NCBI GenBank assembly: GCA_021852225.1
Contig: JAJZOA010000060.1
Span: 1-12,418 of the forward strand
From: Planctomycetota bacterium
GTDB lineage: Bacteria > Planctomycetota > Phycisphaerae > WQYP01
Reading direction: 5' to 3'
DNA: 12,418 nt
Part shown: positions 6,199 through 12,418 of the stretch, in pieces
Layout: the number at the start of each line of letters is the position of its first letter
Position numbering within the stretch: position 1 is the stretch's first letter
Made by a program: the position numbers and the translations under genes
Notes under the pieces: generated by a model
The model's input: the letters and a program-made list of their open reading frames with translations, nothing else
Told to the model about the DNA's origin: nothing
Database searches by the model: none

Positions 6199-7464
6199 TT
6201 AATCCCCTTTCTTGTCATTTATATTTATATTCCCATCCAACGATGCCGCCAGCCCCCCCGGCGGGTTCGGACCGACAGACTTGTTCGAGGTATTGTCCCA
6301 CCCTCTTAGGTACACGTAGCCCCGACCGTAGCCCCATTTAAGCTGTGCGCCCCCGGCATTCCCCCCTGCCGCCGACCGGCAATACGTCCCGGTCAAACTC
6401 CATTTACCCAGCGTGACCATGAGGCTAGCCCCGGCATACCCGCTCGCCGGCCCACCGCCGATTATGGGAACGGTGCCTCCACCGAACCCGCCGACGGTGA
6501 CAGGAAGGCCCGGAATTGTATAGCCCAAGGTGCCGGAAGGGGTGACCGTCAAAGAGCCATTCGCGGAATAATTCTCGTTTACGCTTACCTGGGTCTTGAT
6601 GCCGCCAACGTCGGCGGAATATATTTGATTCAGCGCGGCGGAGAACCCGGCGCCCCCCAAGCCCACGCTTCCGCCGAACCCAAATCCCCCGCCCGGAGGT
6701 GGCGTATTAGCAAGGGAGCCCGTTACACTTGGCGGTGCCCCCGCGATGCCCGGTGAGGAATTAAGCGAACCAGTGGTTTTCGAGCCGTTCTGGTGGGTTA
6801 TTGTGTAACCCGCCGTGAAGACAAGCCCAGCCACACTAAGGTCCATTAGCGAATTGCTCCGAGACGCCCCCGTAACGGTCAACCCGATGCTTAGCCCCTT
6901 ATCCGAAAACACCATTTTCGAAACGACCATCTGTTTCAGTTTCTCGACCCATGCCGACGCCTTCTTTGTGACCATATGCGAATATTGCATCGCAAACGTA
7001 TAATCGACTTGGCCGGAAATCCCGCCAGAGGGCGCAGCGCCCGCCAGGCCCGCCCAGTCCACCCCTGCCACCGGCCCGCTGCCCACATACTCATACAAAT
7101 TAATCCCACCTTGATACCCAATCGGATCACGCTGAATCCAACGGCCAAGGGAGGGGTTATAAGTCCGATTACGGACATAATACAGTTGTGACTCAGGATC
7201 GAAGCGATAGCCGCAATAAATAATTTCGTTCGCGCCGTAATCGGACTGCACATCATCATCCGTAAACCAAATGCCATCCGCGCCCGGACCAGTGAACACC
7301 AGCGTATTGCCGTAGGCATCCGCATACTGCTCGACAAAATGCTGAGCAGCAGACGGCACGGCCCCCGCCGCGAAACGGGGGGCCTGTTTCGTGCCTTCCG
7401 TTTCCCGCCCACCAACTCCGGGCAACTGCCCTCTGCCCAAAACATTGTCGCTCAATGCAACCAT
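6199..7464 (-). CDS. 5'-truncated RHS repeat-associated core protein, C-terminal module 2
   Basis: The product has 421 residues. Residues 41-78 keep a native-looking RHS strand segment (QHFVEQYADAYGNTLVF and DGIWFTDDDVQSDYG) that the other two modules have lost. The core follows at 79-128 (NEIIYCGYRFDPESQLYYVRNR, GRWIQRDPIGYQGG, INLYEYVG) and ends at VDWAGL. The tail (about 140-421) is rich in Gly, Ser, Thr and Asn, with alternating hydrophobic residues and Gly-rich runs such as GGGFGFGGSVGLGGAGF. This suggests an extended beta-rich or barrel-like fold rather than a typical enzyme toxin. The ATG at 7464 has GGGAAG at suitable spacing. MVAL at the start matches modules 1 and 3 and resembles the 'VTALVD..G' strand of intact RHS proteins, so the truncation falls at the same place. 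Residues 8-40 look like a short in-frame insertion. Two exported proteins are encoded directly downstream. Confidence 0.78.
   Translation of the reverse strand: MVALSDNVLGRGQLPGVGGRETEGTKQAPRFAAGAVPSAAQHFVEQYADAYGNTLVFTGPGADGIWFTDDDVQSDYGANEIIYCGYRFDPESQLYYVRNRTYNPSLGRWIQRDPIGYQGGINLYEYVGSGPVAGVDWAGLAGAAPSGGISGQVDYTFAMQYSHMVTKKASAWVEKLKQMVVSKMVFSDKGLSIGLTVTGASRSNSLMDLSVAGLVFTAGYTITHQNGSKTTGSLNSSPGIAGAPPSVTGSLANTPPPGGGFGFGGSVGLGGAGFSAALNQIYSADVGGIKTQVSVNENYSANGSLTVTPSGTLGYTIPGLPVTVGGFGGGTVPIIGGGPASGYAGASLMVTLGKWSLTGTYCRSAAGGNAGGAQLKWGYGRGYVYLRGWDNTSNKSVGPNPPGGLAASLDGNININDKKGD
7084..7232 (-). repeat. RHS core direct repeat, copy 2 (short form)
   Basis: This stretch is very similar at the DNA level to 8726-8878 (by eye near 90 per cent) and to 3632-3782, all in the same orientation. 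It lacks the additional leader of about 170 bases shared by copies 1 and 3. Confidence 0.85.
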
Positions 7465-7596
7465 TTCAACTTCCCGGAAATCTAGGCGACTGGAATTAAG
7501 CCACCTATTCTAACGTCTGCAACTTGTCTGCACACCATTCTGAGTAGCGCAAACAAAAAACTTGGCCATCTTGCCTGGCACCCGAACCGCCCGTAA

Positions 7597-8097
7597 TCAA
7601 CCGTGGACGCCACCTTTTCGCGCTCCCGCGGAATCCGAGTCGTCCGTTGGCCGCGACGCAGGCGGAGCACCCGCGGGCTTTTGAGACTCGACGCATTGAG
7701 TACCCTCATCGCCAGGACGCCCATGCTCCGCGGTTTCTGATCGCCTTAAATTCAGCCTGAAGCTACTCCCGCCGGAGTTGATTAACGCCGGCCAATCAAT
7801 CGCTGGGCGCTTAGCGAAAACGATCAATGCAATCCACGCGCAACCAAGTACAGCGAAGGCGATTGCCGCCGGAAGCCAGCCCGGGAGGAGTAACGTCCAA
7901 AGACCAATTATGAGACAGTTCGCCACTAGCAAAGGCAGGGCGCAAAGGAAAAACAGATGGCAGCAGAATGTCCTAAGGCTGGCCCTCGCAACCCGTCGCG
8001 TGAAATAAACAGCGATGCCCGAAACGAGAACGAACAATATCTGAACTTCGACCGCGATAAATAGAATAGGCGGCGGATTGCCATCGCTTAGAAACAT
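7597..8097 (-). CDS. three-helix membrane protein, putative immunity partner of RHS tip 3
   Basis: This is a 166-residue integral membrane protein with no family I can name. Helices are predicted at about 11-33, 45-71 and 74-95. A hydrophilic tail of about 70 residues, rich in Pro, Ser, Asp and Arg, follows. I chose the ATG at 8097 because it has AAGGGG six bases upstream. That binding site overlaps the TAA stop (8108-8110) of RHS tip 3, leaving a gap of only ten bases, so the pair is translationally linked. A longer frame reaches 8148 but would overlap the RHS gene. Position directly after an RHS variable C-terminus supports an immunity role. A membrane location fits protection against a pore-forming or membrane-inserting effector, which is inference. 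It shares the helices-plus-hydrophilic-tail design with the protein at 2384-2899 but has no obvious sequence similarity to it. Confidence 0.68.
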   Translation of the reverse strand: MFLSDGNPPPILFIAVEVQILFVLVSGIAVYFTRRVARASLRTFCCHLFFLCALPLLVANCLIIGLWTLLLPGWLPAAIAFAVLGCAWIALIVFAKRPAIDWPALINSGGSSFRLNLRRSETAEHGRPGDEGTQCVESQKPAGAPPASRPTDDSDSAGARKGGVHG

Positions 8098-8107
8098 CGA
8101 CGACCCC

Positions 8108-9046
8108 TTAACCCGTGAAACATTTGCATTTCCCGATCGCACCTGCAAGGGATGAATTGAGCCGCCCCTGCATCGCTAGGAATAAGCCGAATTCGCGCCG
8201 AAATTGCCTAGGCACATTCACCGACGAACCCTGGATTGCTTGGGTCACGTTGTAGCCGGTAATTATGCCAAGGCCGCCAATTTGCATACCGCCGCCGACA
8301 ATTCCGCCAATGGGCGGAAAAAATATCCTGCCGGCCCCAGCGGCCCCAACTTCTCCCAATGTGGGGACAATCGACAGAGCGGCCGTTATCATAGCTTGGC
8401 GTTCTGCCTGCGAAAGCTGGTCAAGAACACCCGCTTGATAAAGCGAGTTCGCCTCGGCCTGCACGGCTTCCTGATAGGTCTCGTCCATATACATCGTCGC
8501 CCGGTCGTAAAGCATGGCAAGCCGGGCGAGGCAAGCTTTTTTAGACTCACCAGGCCTTTGCCTAAAGTCGCCAATTTTTCCGACTGCCGCGTTAAACAAT
8601 CTATAGTCGGATATTGAGCCTTGCTGAATCTGCACATCTGGCGTAACACCATTCGGAAACCACCAAGTCACCGGATTCCACCAAGCAAGCCCCCACGGAT
8701 CCACCATCTCCGCCGCCATTCCCCCCACATACTCATACAGGTTAATCCCACCTTGATACCCAATCGGATCACGCTGAATCCAACGGCCAAGAACGGGGTT
8801 ATAATTCCGATTGCGGACGTAATAAAGCTGCGACTCCGGATCATAGCGATAACCGCAATAGATTATTTCATTCGCACAGGAGGTATTGGAGAAATTGGAG
8901 GTATCGCGGTGGCTACGGGCAGGCAGGATTTCTGCGATCCGGCGACCAGGAGATTTTCCCGCCTGCCAAGACTCATCGCGCCAGCGGACGCTGCTTCGCG
9001 GCTTGGTGCCGTGGTGGTGGTCAAATTGTTTATCCAGTGCGACCAT
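8108..9046 (-). CDS. 5'-truncated RHS repeat-associated core protein, C-terminal module 3
   Basis: The product has 312 residues. A leader segment (1-57) is nearly the same as in module 1. The RHS core spans 58-108 (NEIIYCGYRYDPESQLYYVR, GRWIQRDPIGYQGG, INLYEYVGG). The canonical junction VDPWGL (115-120) separates it from the variable tail. The tail (about 121-312) begins with a Trp-rich stretch and continues with charged helices (about 165-215). A long hydrophobic, Gly-rich segment with repeated G-x3-G spacing follows (about 218-268, for example GEVGAAGAGRIFFPPIGGIV). Such Gly-zipper-like segments insert into or oligomerise in membranes in several toxin families, so a membrane-active effector is plausible; no catalytic motif is seen. 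The C-terminus has a CKC motif. The ATG at 9046 is preceded by AAGG at six bases. A three-helix membrane protein follows ten bases after the stop. Confidence 0.78.
   Translation of the reverse strand: MVALDKQFDHHHGTKPRSSVRWRDESWQAGKSPGRRIAEILPARSHRDTSNFSNTSCANEIIYCGYRYDPESQLYYVRNRNYNPVLGRWIQRDPIGYQGGINLYEYVGGMAAEMVDPWGLAWWNPVTWWFPNGVTPDVQIQQGSISDYRLFNAAVGKIGDFRQRPGESKKACLARLAMLYDRATMYMDETYQEAVQAEANSLYQAGVLDQLSQAERQAMITAALSIVPTLGEVGAAGAGRIFFPPIGGIVGGGMQIGGLGIITGYNVTQAIQGSSVNVPRQFRREFGLFLAMQGRLNSSLAGAIGKCKCFTG
8726..9046 (-). repeat. RHS core direct repeat, copy 3 (long form)
   Basis: This copy matches 3632-3952 over its whole length, and its core part (8726-8878) matches 7084-7232. Similarity to copy 1 ends precisely at the start codon (9044-9046). 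All three copies are direct repeats, so recombination between them would delete or swap whole modules. Confidence 0.85.
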
Positions 9047-9438
9047 AAACTGCCTTGAGAAAGGCCGACCTTGCTTCGGTAATTTGAATCATACGCTGGC
9101 ATCCGCGGCCTACCAAGTCAATGCACGTTCCTTGCCGTCTATTATCCGATATCCGATTCCGTCGCCCGCCGCCCATACGGAAGAAAAACTTGAAGCACAG
9201 CACCCCAGTATTCAAGCGAAGCGGTTCGTTCAAAGATTCCACAGGCATCCCGTTCATTGCGGTCGCAATCGCGGCAGCCCGATCCGCTCTTTTAACCGGC
9301 GTAAACAAATCGGCCGCGCGGCATTGGTAAATTAAGATAATTTCTTGAACGGTTCTTGCTCTCTGCTTTCAAATGTTCCGGGCACAGCCGCCCGGGCGTT
9401 GCGCACATTTAAGGATGGGATAAAAGAGCAACGGTCAG

Positions 9439-9463
9439 GTCCCGGCCTTCGGTGTTACGGGAC
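9439..9463 (+). promoter_or_regulatory. leader hairpin 1 upstream of GH35
   Basis: GTCCCG (9439-9444) pairs perfectly with CGGGAC (9458-9463) around a 13-base loop. An outer pairing, GTCAGG (9434-9439) with CCTGAC (9483-9488), could enclose it, but the two stems share base 9439. No T-run follows, so it is not a classic terminator. Confidence 0.35.
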
Positions 9464-9482
9464 AATGTCGATACTGCTTCAT

Positions 9483-9567
9483 CCTGACACTATGATGTAT
9501 CAGAATAAACGCCAGGCGCAGGGTAACTTTTTCCCTGCCTGTTCGTTTAAGCATAGTGTTGCACAGG
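9483..9567 (+). promoter_or_regulatory. long imperfect nested stem-loop upstream of GH35
   Basis: Successive complementary blocks nest inside each other: CCTG (9483-9486) with CAGG (9564-9567), ACACTATG (9487-9494) with CATAGTGT (9552-9559), a TAAACG block with CGTTTA, and GCAGGG (9518-9523) with CCCTGC (9533-9538), around the loop TAACTTTTT. The structure ends 26 bases before the GH35 start codon. It could be a regulatory leader structure or a REP-like palindromic element. It would leave little room for ribosome access if it formed in the mRNA. Confidence 0.55.
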
Positions 9568-9593
9568 TTATGATGTAGTATTGGCAGGTTTTC

Positions 9594-12344
9594 ATGCGAC
9601 AGAGTCAGTTTCTGAGTTTTTTCCGGATTCACAGGGCTATTTATCGAACGGAACCAAGGGCGCTCGCCGCCGCATTGCGGCAAATGAATTTGGGGTTCAT
9701 CGGCCTGGGGCTGACTCTTTTGGCGACACTTTTTTCGCAATCCCGCGCATTTGCGGATCGCAACGACCTGATGTTCCCGCCGCCAGCCGCAGTCGGTAAG
9801 TCGATCCGGGTGGATGGACAGGGATTTGTCCTTAACGGCAAGCGAACATTCATAGCGTCCGGATCACTGCATTACGCGCGCGTGCCGCGGGCATTATGGG
9901 CGGATCGCCTGACACGCATGAAACGCGCCGGCTTTAACGCCGTGTCGACCTATATCTTCTGGTCATTTCAGGAACCGCGCAAGGGAGACTATCGATTTAC
10001 GGGCCGCCGGAACCTCAACGCTTTTCTGGCGCTGGTAAAAAAAATGCGCATGTACGCGATCCTGCGGATCGGACCGTATAACAACGGCGAATGGGCCAAC
10101 GGCGGCCTGCCCAACTGGCTGCGATTTATTCCTGGCATGTCCGTGCGCAGCTACAATCAACCTTTTCTTAAGGCTCTTAAACCTTATTTCGACCGCCTGC
10201 TGCCAATGATCGCCAAAAACCAGATCACCCACGGCGGACCAGTGGTGCTGGTGCAGATAGACAACGAATATTTTCCGGGCTGGGGCGCGGTGCTGAACAA
10301 TCGGTACCTGCGCTGGCTGCACGCAATTGCCATCGCCAAGGGAATCAATGTTCCATTTTTTTTCAGCGGACTGAATCAGGGGTTTAATCCGGCGGGCAAT
10401 CAGCCGTTCGGCAATGCTGGACGCACCACACCGTGGTTTACCACAGAGATGTGGAGCGGCTGGTTCAATGCCTATCGCAACACAAATCCAGTGATCCGCC
10501 GGCTGGTCACACAATCGCTCTGGCGGGTTATATCATTCGGCGGCAACGGGTACAACGTGTTTATGGCGGTTGGCGGCACAAATTTTTCGCACTGGAACTG
10601 CCGATCTGTGCGGGCAAGTTACGCATTCGGAGCCCCTGTCGGGCAGGCCGGCGACTTGCGAAGTTCCTATTATCAGTACAAGCGGGCAAATTTTTTCGCC
10701 CGGTCATTCGCCGCTATCCTCGAAAAAAGTCGCAATGCGACGGATGCCTATCAATCGTTTGTTAAATCCACCAGAGCGCATATCCGGATTTACGCCCGCA
10801 AAAGTCCGGCCGGAACCATTGTATTTCTGATGAATCCGGGGGACCGCCGAGTAGTGGTTAACGCGCCGGGCAACTGCCCGCTGACAATCAATCCGGGGCA
10901 GACCGTTCCGATTATATTGAACTTCGCCCCGTCAAAATGGTTCACGCTGCGCGAGGCTGCAACCCAAATTCTCGGCATCCAGAAAATGGGCAATACCCGC
11001 ACGCTGGTGATGTACGGTGATGCGGGCGCAGCGGGAATGCTGCGGATTCAATTGGCCGCCAACACGAAAGTGCTTAAGCTGACCGGCGGATTCGTCCCCG
11101 AGGCGGCGAAACCGGGCCGGTATACCCTGCGCGTCTTGTACGCCAGCGCCGCGCCGCAGATTTTCCGTCTGGTCACGTCACGCGGCGTTTTTCAGGTGGT
11201 TGCCGAATCCAAAACCATGGCCGACAACACATGGTTCGTTCGCGCCGGCGGCCGGCCGGTGGTGGTGGCAGGACCACCTTATTTAAAGGCCATTGAACCA
11301 TCCGGGCAAGGCTTCAGATTGCAGACAGACTGGCCGCTCAACCAGAAAGCCGGGGCCGTGGAAGTGATTGGATCCAAGGGTTTGCTGGCAAAATATGCCG
11401 CATATCCGCCAAATGAAACCCAGGCGATTGGTCCGGTTGTGCCGCGGCTAGGTCCGTGGCAGGTTCGGCTCGCCGATGCACCGGCACAGCCCGCTTACAA
11501 TGATTCAGGCTGGGCGAAAGTGGTTCAACCTCGCCAAATGGGCTACCCGGACTACCCCGGTGATTACGAATGGTACCGCACCAACATTCAGGTGCACCAT
11601 GCCGTTTCAGGCACGCTGTTTATACCGCATGTGCGAGACCACGCCGCAATTTTTCTGAATGGAAAAATTCTGGCCTATGGCAATCCGGATCAGTTGCCCG
11701 TGCATTTAAATTCCGGCGAAAACACGCTTGCGATCCTTGCGATTGCGGAGGCTCGCAGCAAGCTTTTCAGCATTATTGGCGATTTCCGCAATGCAGATCG
11801 CAAAGGCCTGTGGCGAAATGTCCGCATCCGGCTCCCTGCGCCCGTTAAAAAGTCTTCTGCTGTAGCGGCTGCCGGGGCGGCACAGCCCCCAGCCGCGGTG
11901 GTTACGCGCACGCTTGGCCCATGGCGAATGCACGGAGGCATGGGACCGGTGAATCCGTCTTCCGGCTGGCAAACATTGGGTGGTCCGCCAGGCGTTGTCT
12001 GCTTTTACCGGGCTCAATTTCAATGGGCACCCGATGTAAGGGGCATTCATACCGTATTGCGGGTTAATCCCGGAACATTAAGTACGGGCTATATGTATCT
12101 CAATGGCCACAACCTCGGCCGCTATCCTGACTTTAACATGCCGCTGGGACTTTATCTGCCAAGCTGCTGGCTGAAGAAAGGCCTTAACACCTTAATTATT
12201 CTGGATGACGCCGGGGGATCGCCCGGAGCCACAAAAATTGTAGCTGAATTGCCAGCTTCGCGCCGGCACGTTGTTTATGGGACAGCCGGTGCTAAGAAAC
12301 TATCTCAAAAGAGGGTTTTCCGTTACAATCATGACCGGTATTAA
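9594..12344 (+). CDS. secreted glycoside hydrolase family 35 beta-galactosidase-type enzyme
   Basis: This is a 916-residue exo-glycosidase, probably removing terminal beta-galactose from plant or microbial polysaccharides outside the cytoplasm. A signal peptide lies at about 32-54 (cleavage AFA54/DRN). An alternative start at 9684 (Met31) would give a compact signal peptide. The start at 9594 has a modest AGG five bases upstream; the later one has none. The GH35 TIM barrel spans about 70-380: ASGSLHYARVP (88-98), IGPYNNGEWANGGLPNW (159-175), VQIDNEY with acid/base Glu225, TTEMWSGWF with nucleophile Glu285, and VGGTNF. Galactose-binding jelly-roll domains follow, separated by an Ala/Pro-rich linker at about 749-768. 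The last domain has the typical YMYLNGHNLGRY (about 833-844) and an LYLPxxWLKKGLNTL strand. Asp replaces the usual Glu in the QIENEY motif. The final 17 or so residues probably come from an insertion sequence. Confidence 0.9.
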   Translation: MRQSQFLSFFRIHRAIYRTEPRALAAALRQMNLGFIGLGLTLLATLFSQSRAFADRNDLMFPPPAAVGKSIRVDGQGFVLNGKRTFIASGSLHYARVPRALWADRLTRMKRAGFNAVSTYIFWSFQEPRKGDYRFTGRRNLNAFLALVKKMRMYAILRIGPYNNGEWANGGLPNWLRFIPGMSVRSYNQPFLKALKPYFDRLLPMIAKNQITHGGPVVLVQIDNEYFPGWGAVLNNRYLRWLHAIAIAKGINVPFFFSGLNQGFNPAGNQPFGNAGRTTPWFTTEMWSGWFNAYRNTNPVIRRLVTQSLWRVISFGGNGYNVFMAVGGTNFSHWNCRSVRASYAFGAPVGQAGDLRSSYYQYKRANFFARSFAAILEKSRNATDAYQSFVKSTRAHIRIYARKSPAGTIVFLMNPGDRRVVVNAPGNCPLTINPGQTVPIILNFAPSKWFTLREAATQILGIQKMGNTRTLVMYGDAGAAGMLRIQLAANTKVLKLTGGFVPEAAKPGRYTLRVLYASAAPQIFRLVTSRGVFQVVAESKTMADNTWFVRAGGRPVVVAGPPYLKAIEPSGQGFRLQTDWPLNQKAGAVEVIGSKGLLAKYAAYPPNETQAIGPVVPRLGPWQVRLADAPAQPAYNDSGWAKVVQPRQMGYPDYPGDYEWYRTNIQVHHAVSGTLFIPHVRDHAAIFLNGKILAYGNPDQLPVHLNSGENTLAILAIAEARSKLFSIIGDFRNADRKGLWRNVRIRLPAPVKKSSAVAAAGAAQPPAAVVTRTLGPWRMHGGMGPVNPSSGWQTLGGPPGVVCFYRAQFQWAPDVRGIHTVLRVNPGTLSTGYMYLNGHNLGRYPDFNMPLGLYLPSCWLKKGLNTLIILDDAGGSPGATKIVAELPASRRHVVYGTAGAKKLSQKRVFRYNHDRY

Positions 12345-12418
12345 GAAAGGAGCCATGGATGGCCAAGCGTAAAAAAGCGGTGGAACCGCTGCCCACGATC
12401 TGGCGAGTGAACGATGAA
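12291..12418 (+). mobile_element. left end of a probable IS5-family insertion sequence (runs off the window)
   Basis: The sequence GCTAAGAAACTATCTCAAAA (12291-12310) resembles IS5-type terminal repeats, which often end in a TCTCAAAA or TCCCAAAA-like block. The apparent transposase start lies about 50 bases further in, as expected for a left end. The boundary is an estimate because the right end and the target duplication are outside the window. Confidence 0.4.
12359..12418 (+). CDS. IS5-type (DUF4096) transposase, N-terminus only
   Basis: Only the first 20 residues are present (MAKRKKAVEPLPTIWRVNDE). They match the style of DUF4096-type transposases, which begin with a Lys/Arg-rich stretch and then '(L)PxIWRVxDxLW'. 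AAAGGAG (12346-12352) is six bases upstream of the ATG at 12359. The out-of-frame ATG at 12355 gives only five codons. The start codon is 14 bases after the GH35 stop codon, which is tight for an independent element and suggests the insertion sequence overlaps the end of the GH35 frame. Twenty residues are few, so the assignment is tentative. Confidence 0.5.
   Translation, partial: MAKRKKAVEPLPTIWRVNDE

Larger units (their letters stand above)
9047..9593 (+). promoter_or_regulatory. divergent spacer and leader of the GH35 gene
   Basis: This 547-base spacer separates the minus-strand RHS array from the plus-strand glycosidase gene. It must hold promoters for both directions, but I find no convincing -35/-10 pair for either. 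A minus-strand frame at 9030-9308 is open but lacks a good start and overlaps RHS tip 3 in another frame. It may be a remnant, and I do not call it a gene. CGCCCGGGCG at 9389-9398 is a perfect 10-bp palindrome. The part from 9434 onward is highly foldable and is listed separately. Confidence 0.45.

Noticed and set aside
8098..8148. Longer N-terminus for the membrane protein after RHS tip 3 (start at 8148)
   Set aside because: It would overlap the RHS gene. The ATG at 8097 has a much better ribosome binding site.
3632..9046. CRISPR-like reading of the regularly recurring RHS core repeats
   Set aside because: The repeats are coding, about 150-320 bases long, only three in number and kilobases apart.
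9030..9308. Minus-strand 92-residue frame just upstream of RHS tip 3
   Set aside because: It starts with TTG without a ribosome binding site, its end overlaps the RHS tip 3 start, and I recognise no motif. It could be a remnant, but nothing supports it as a gene.

Overview
The window looks like accessory chromosomal DNA from a Planctomycetes-type bacterium, most likely of the Phycisphaerae/Tepidisphaerales kind. This is inference from three things: a PEP-CTERM-sorted secreted protein, RHS core sequences of the 'GRWIQRDPIGYQGG' style, and a large secreted GH35 glycosidase. No rRNA, tRNA or single-copy marker gene is present to prove the taxonomy. A related lineage rich in PEP-CTERM proteins cannot be excluded.

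Layout. Positions 1-1063 hold no convincing gene. They carry the first copy (459-751) of a dispersed repeat and a possible promoter with a palindrome. A plus-strand PEP-CTERM exported protein (1064-2065) follows, and a second copy of the same repeat (2126-2340) lies just after it. From 9046 down to 2384 everything real is on the minus strand: three 5'-truncated RHS C-terminal ('tip') modules, each with its own unrelated C-terminal domain and each followed by a different envelope protein. In transcription order these are RHS tip 3 (9046-8108) and a three-helix membrane protein (8097-7597); RHS tip 2 (7464-6199) and two exported proteins (6192-5146 and 5149-4085); RHS tip 1 (3952-3110) and a three- to four-helix membrane protein (2899-2384). 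A 132-bp miniature transposable element with 18-bp terminal inverted repeats and a 10-bp target duplication sits exactly at the stop codon of RHS tip 1.

The plus strand resumes with a 547-bp spacer (9047-9593) that contains a strongly foldable leader. A 916-residue GH35 beta-galactosidase-type enzyme (9594-12344) follows. At the right edge is the start of what looks like an IS5-type (DUF4096) transposase. The insertion sequence has probably supplied the last residues of the glycosidase.

How it fits together. The minus-strand block resembles an array of orphan RHS-CT effector/immunity modules. The shared core DNA (about 150 bp, longer between modules 1 and 3) would be a substrate for recombination onto a full-length RHS gene elsewhere, which is not in this window. 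None of the three variable C-termini resembles a toxin I recognise. All four partner proteins are membrane or exported proteins, so the pairs, if they are toxin-immunity pairs, probably act at the cell envelope. This block is the most likely undescribed system here. The GH35 gene and the PEP-CTERM gene are independent cargo.
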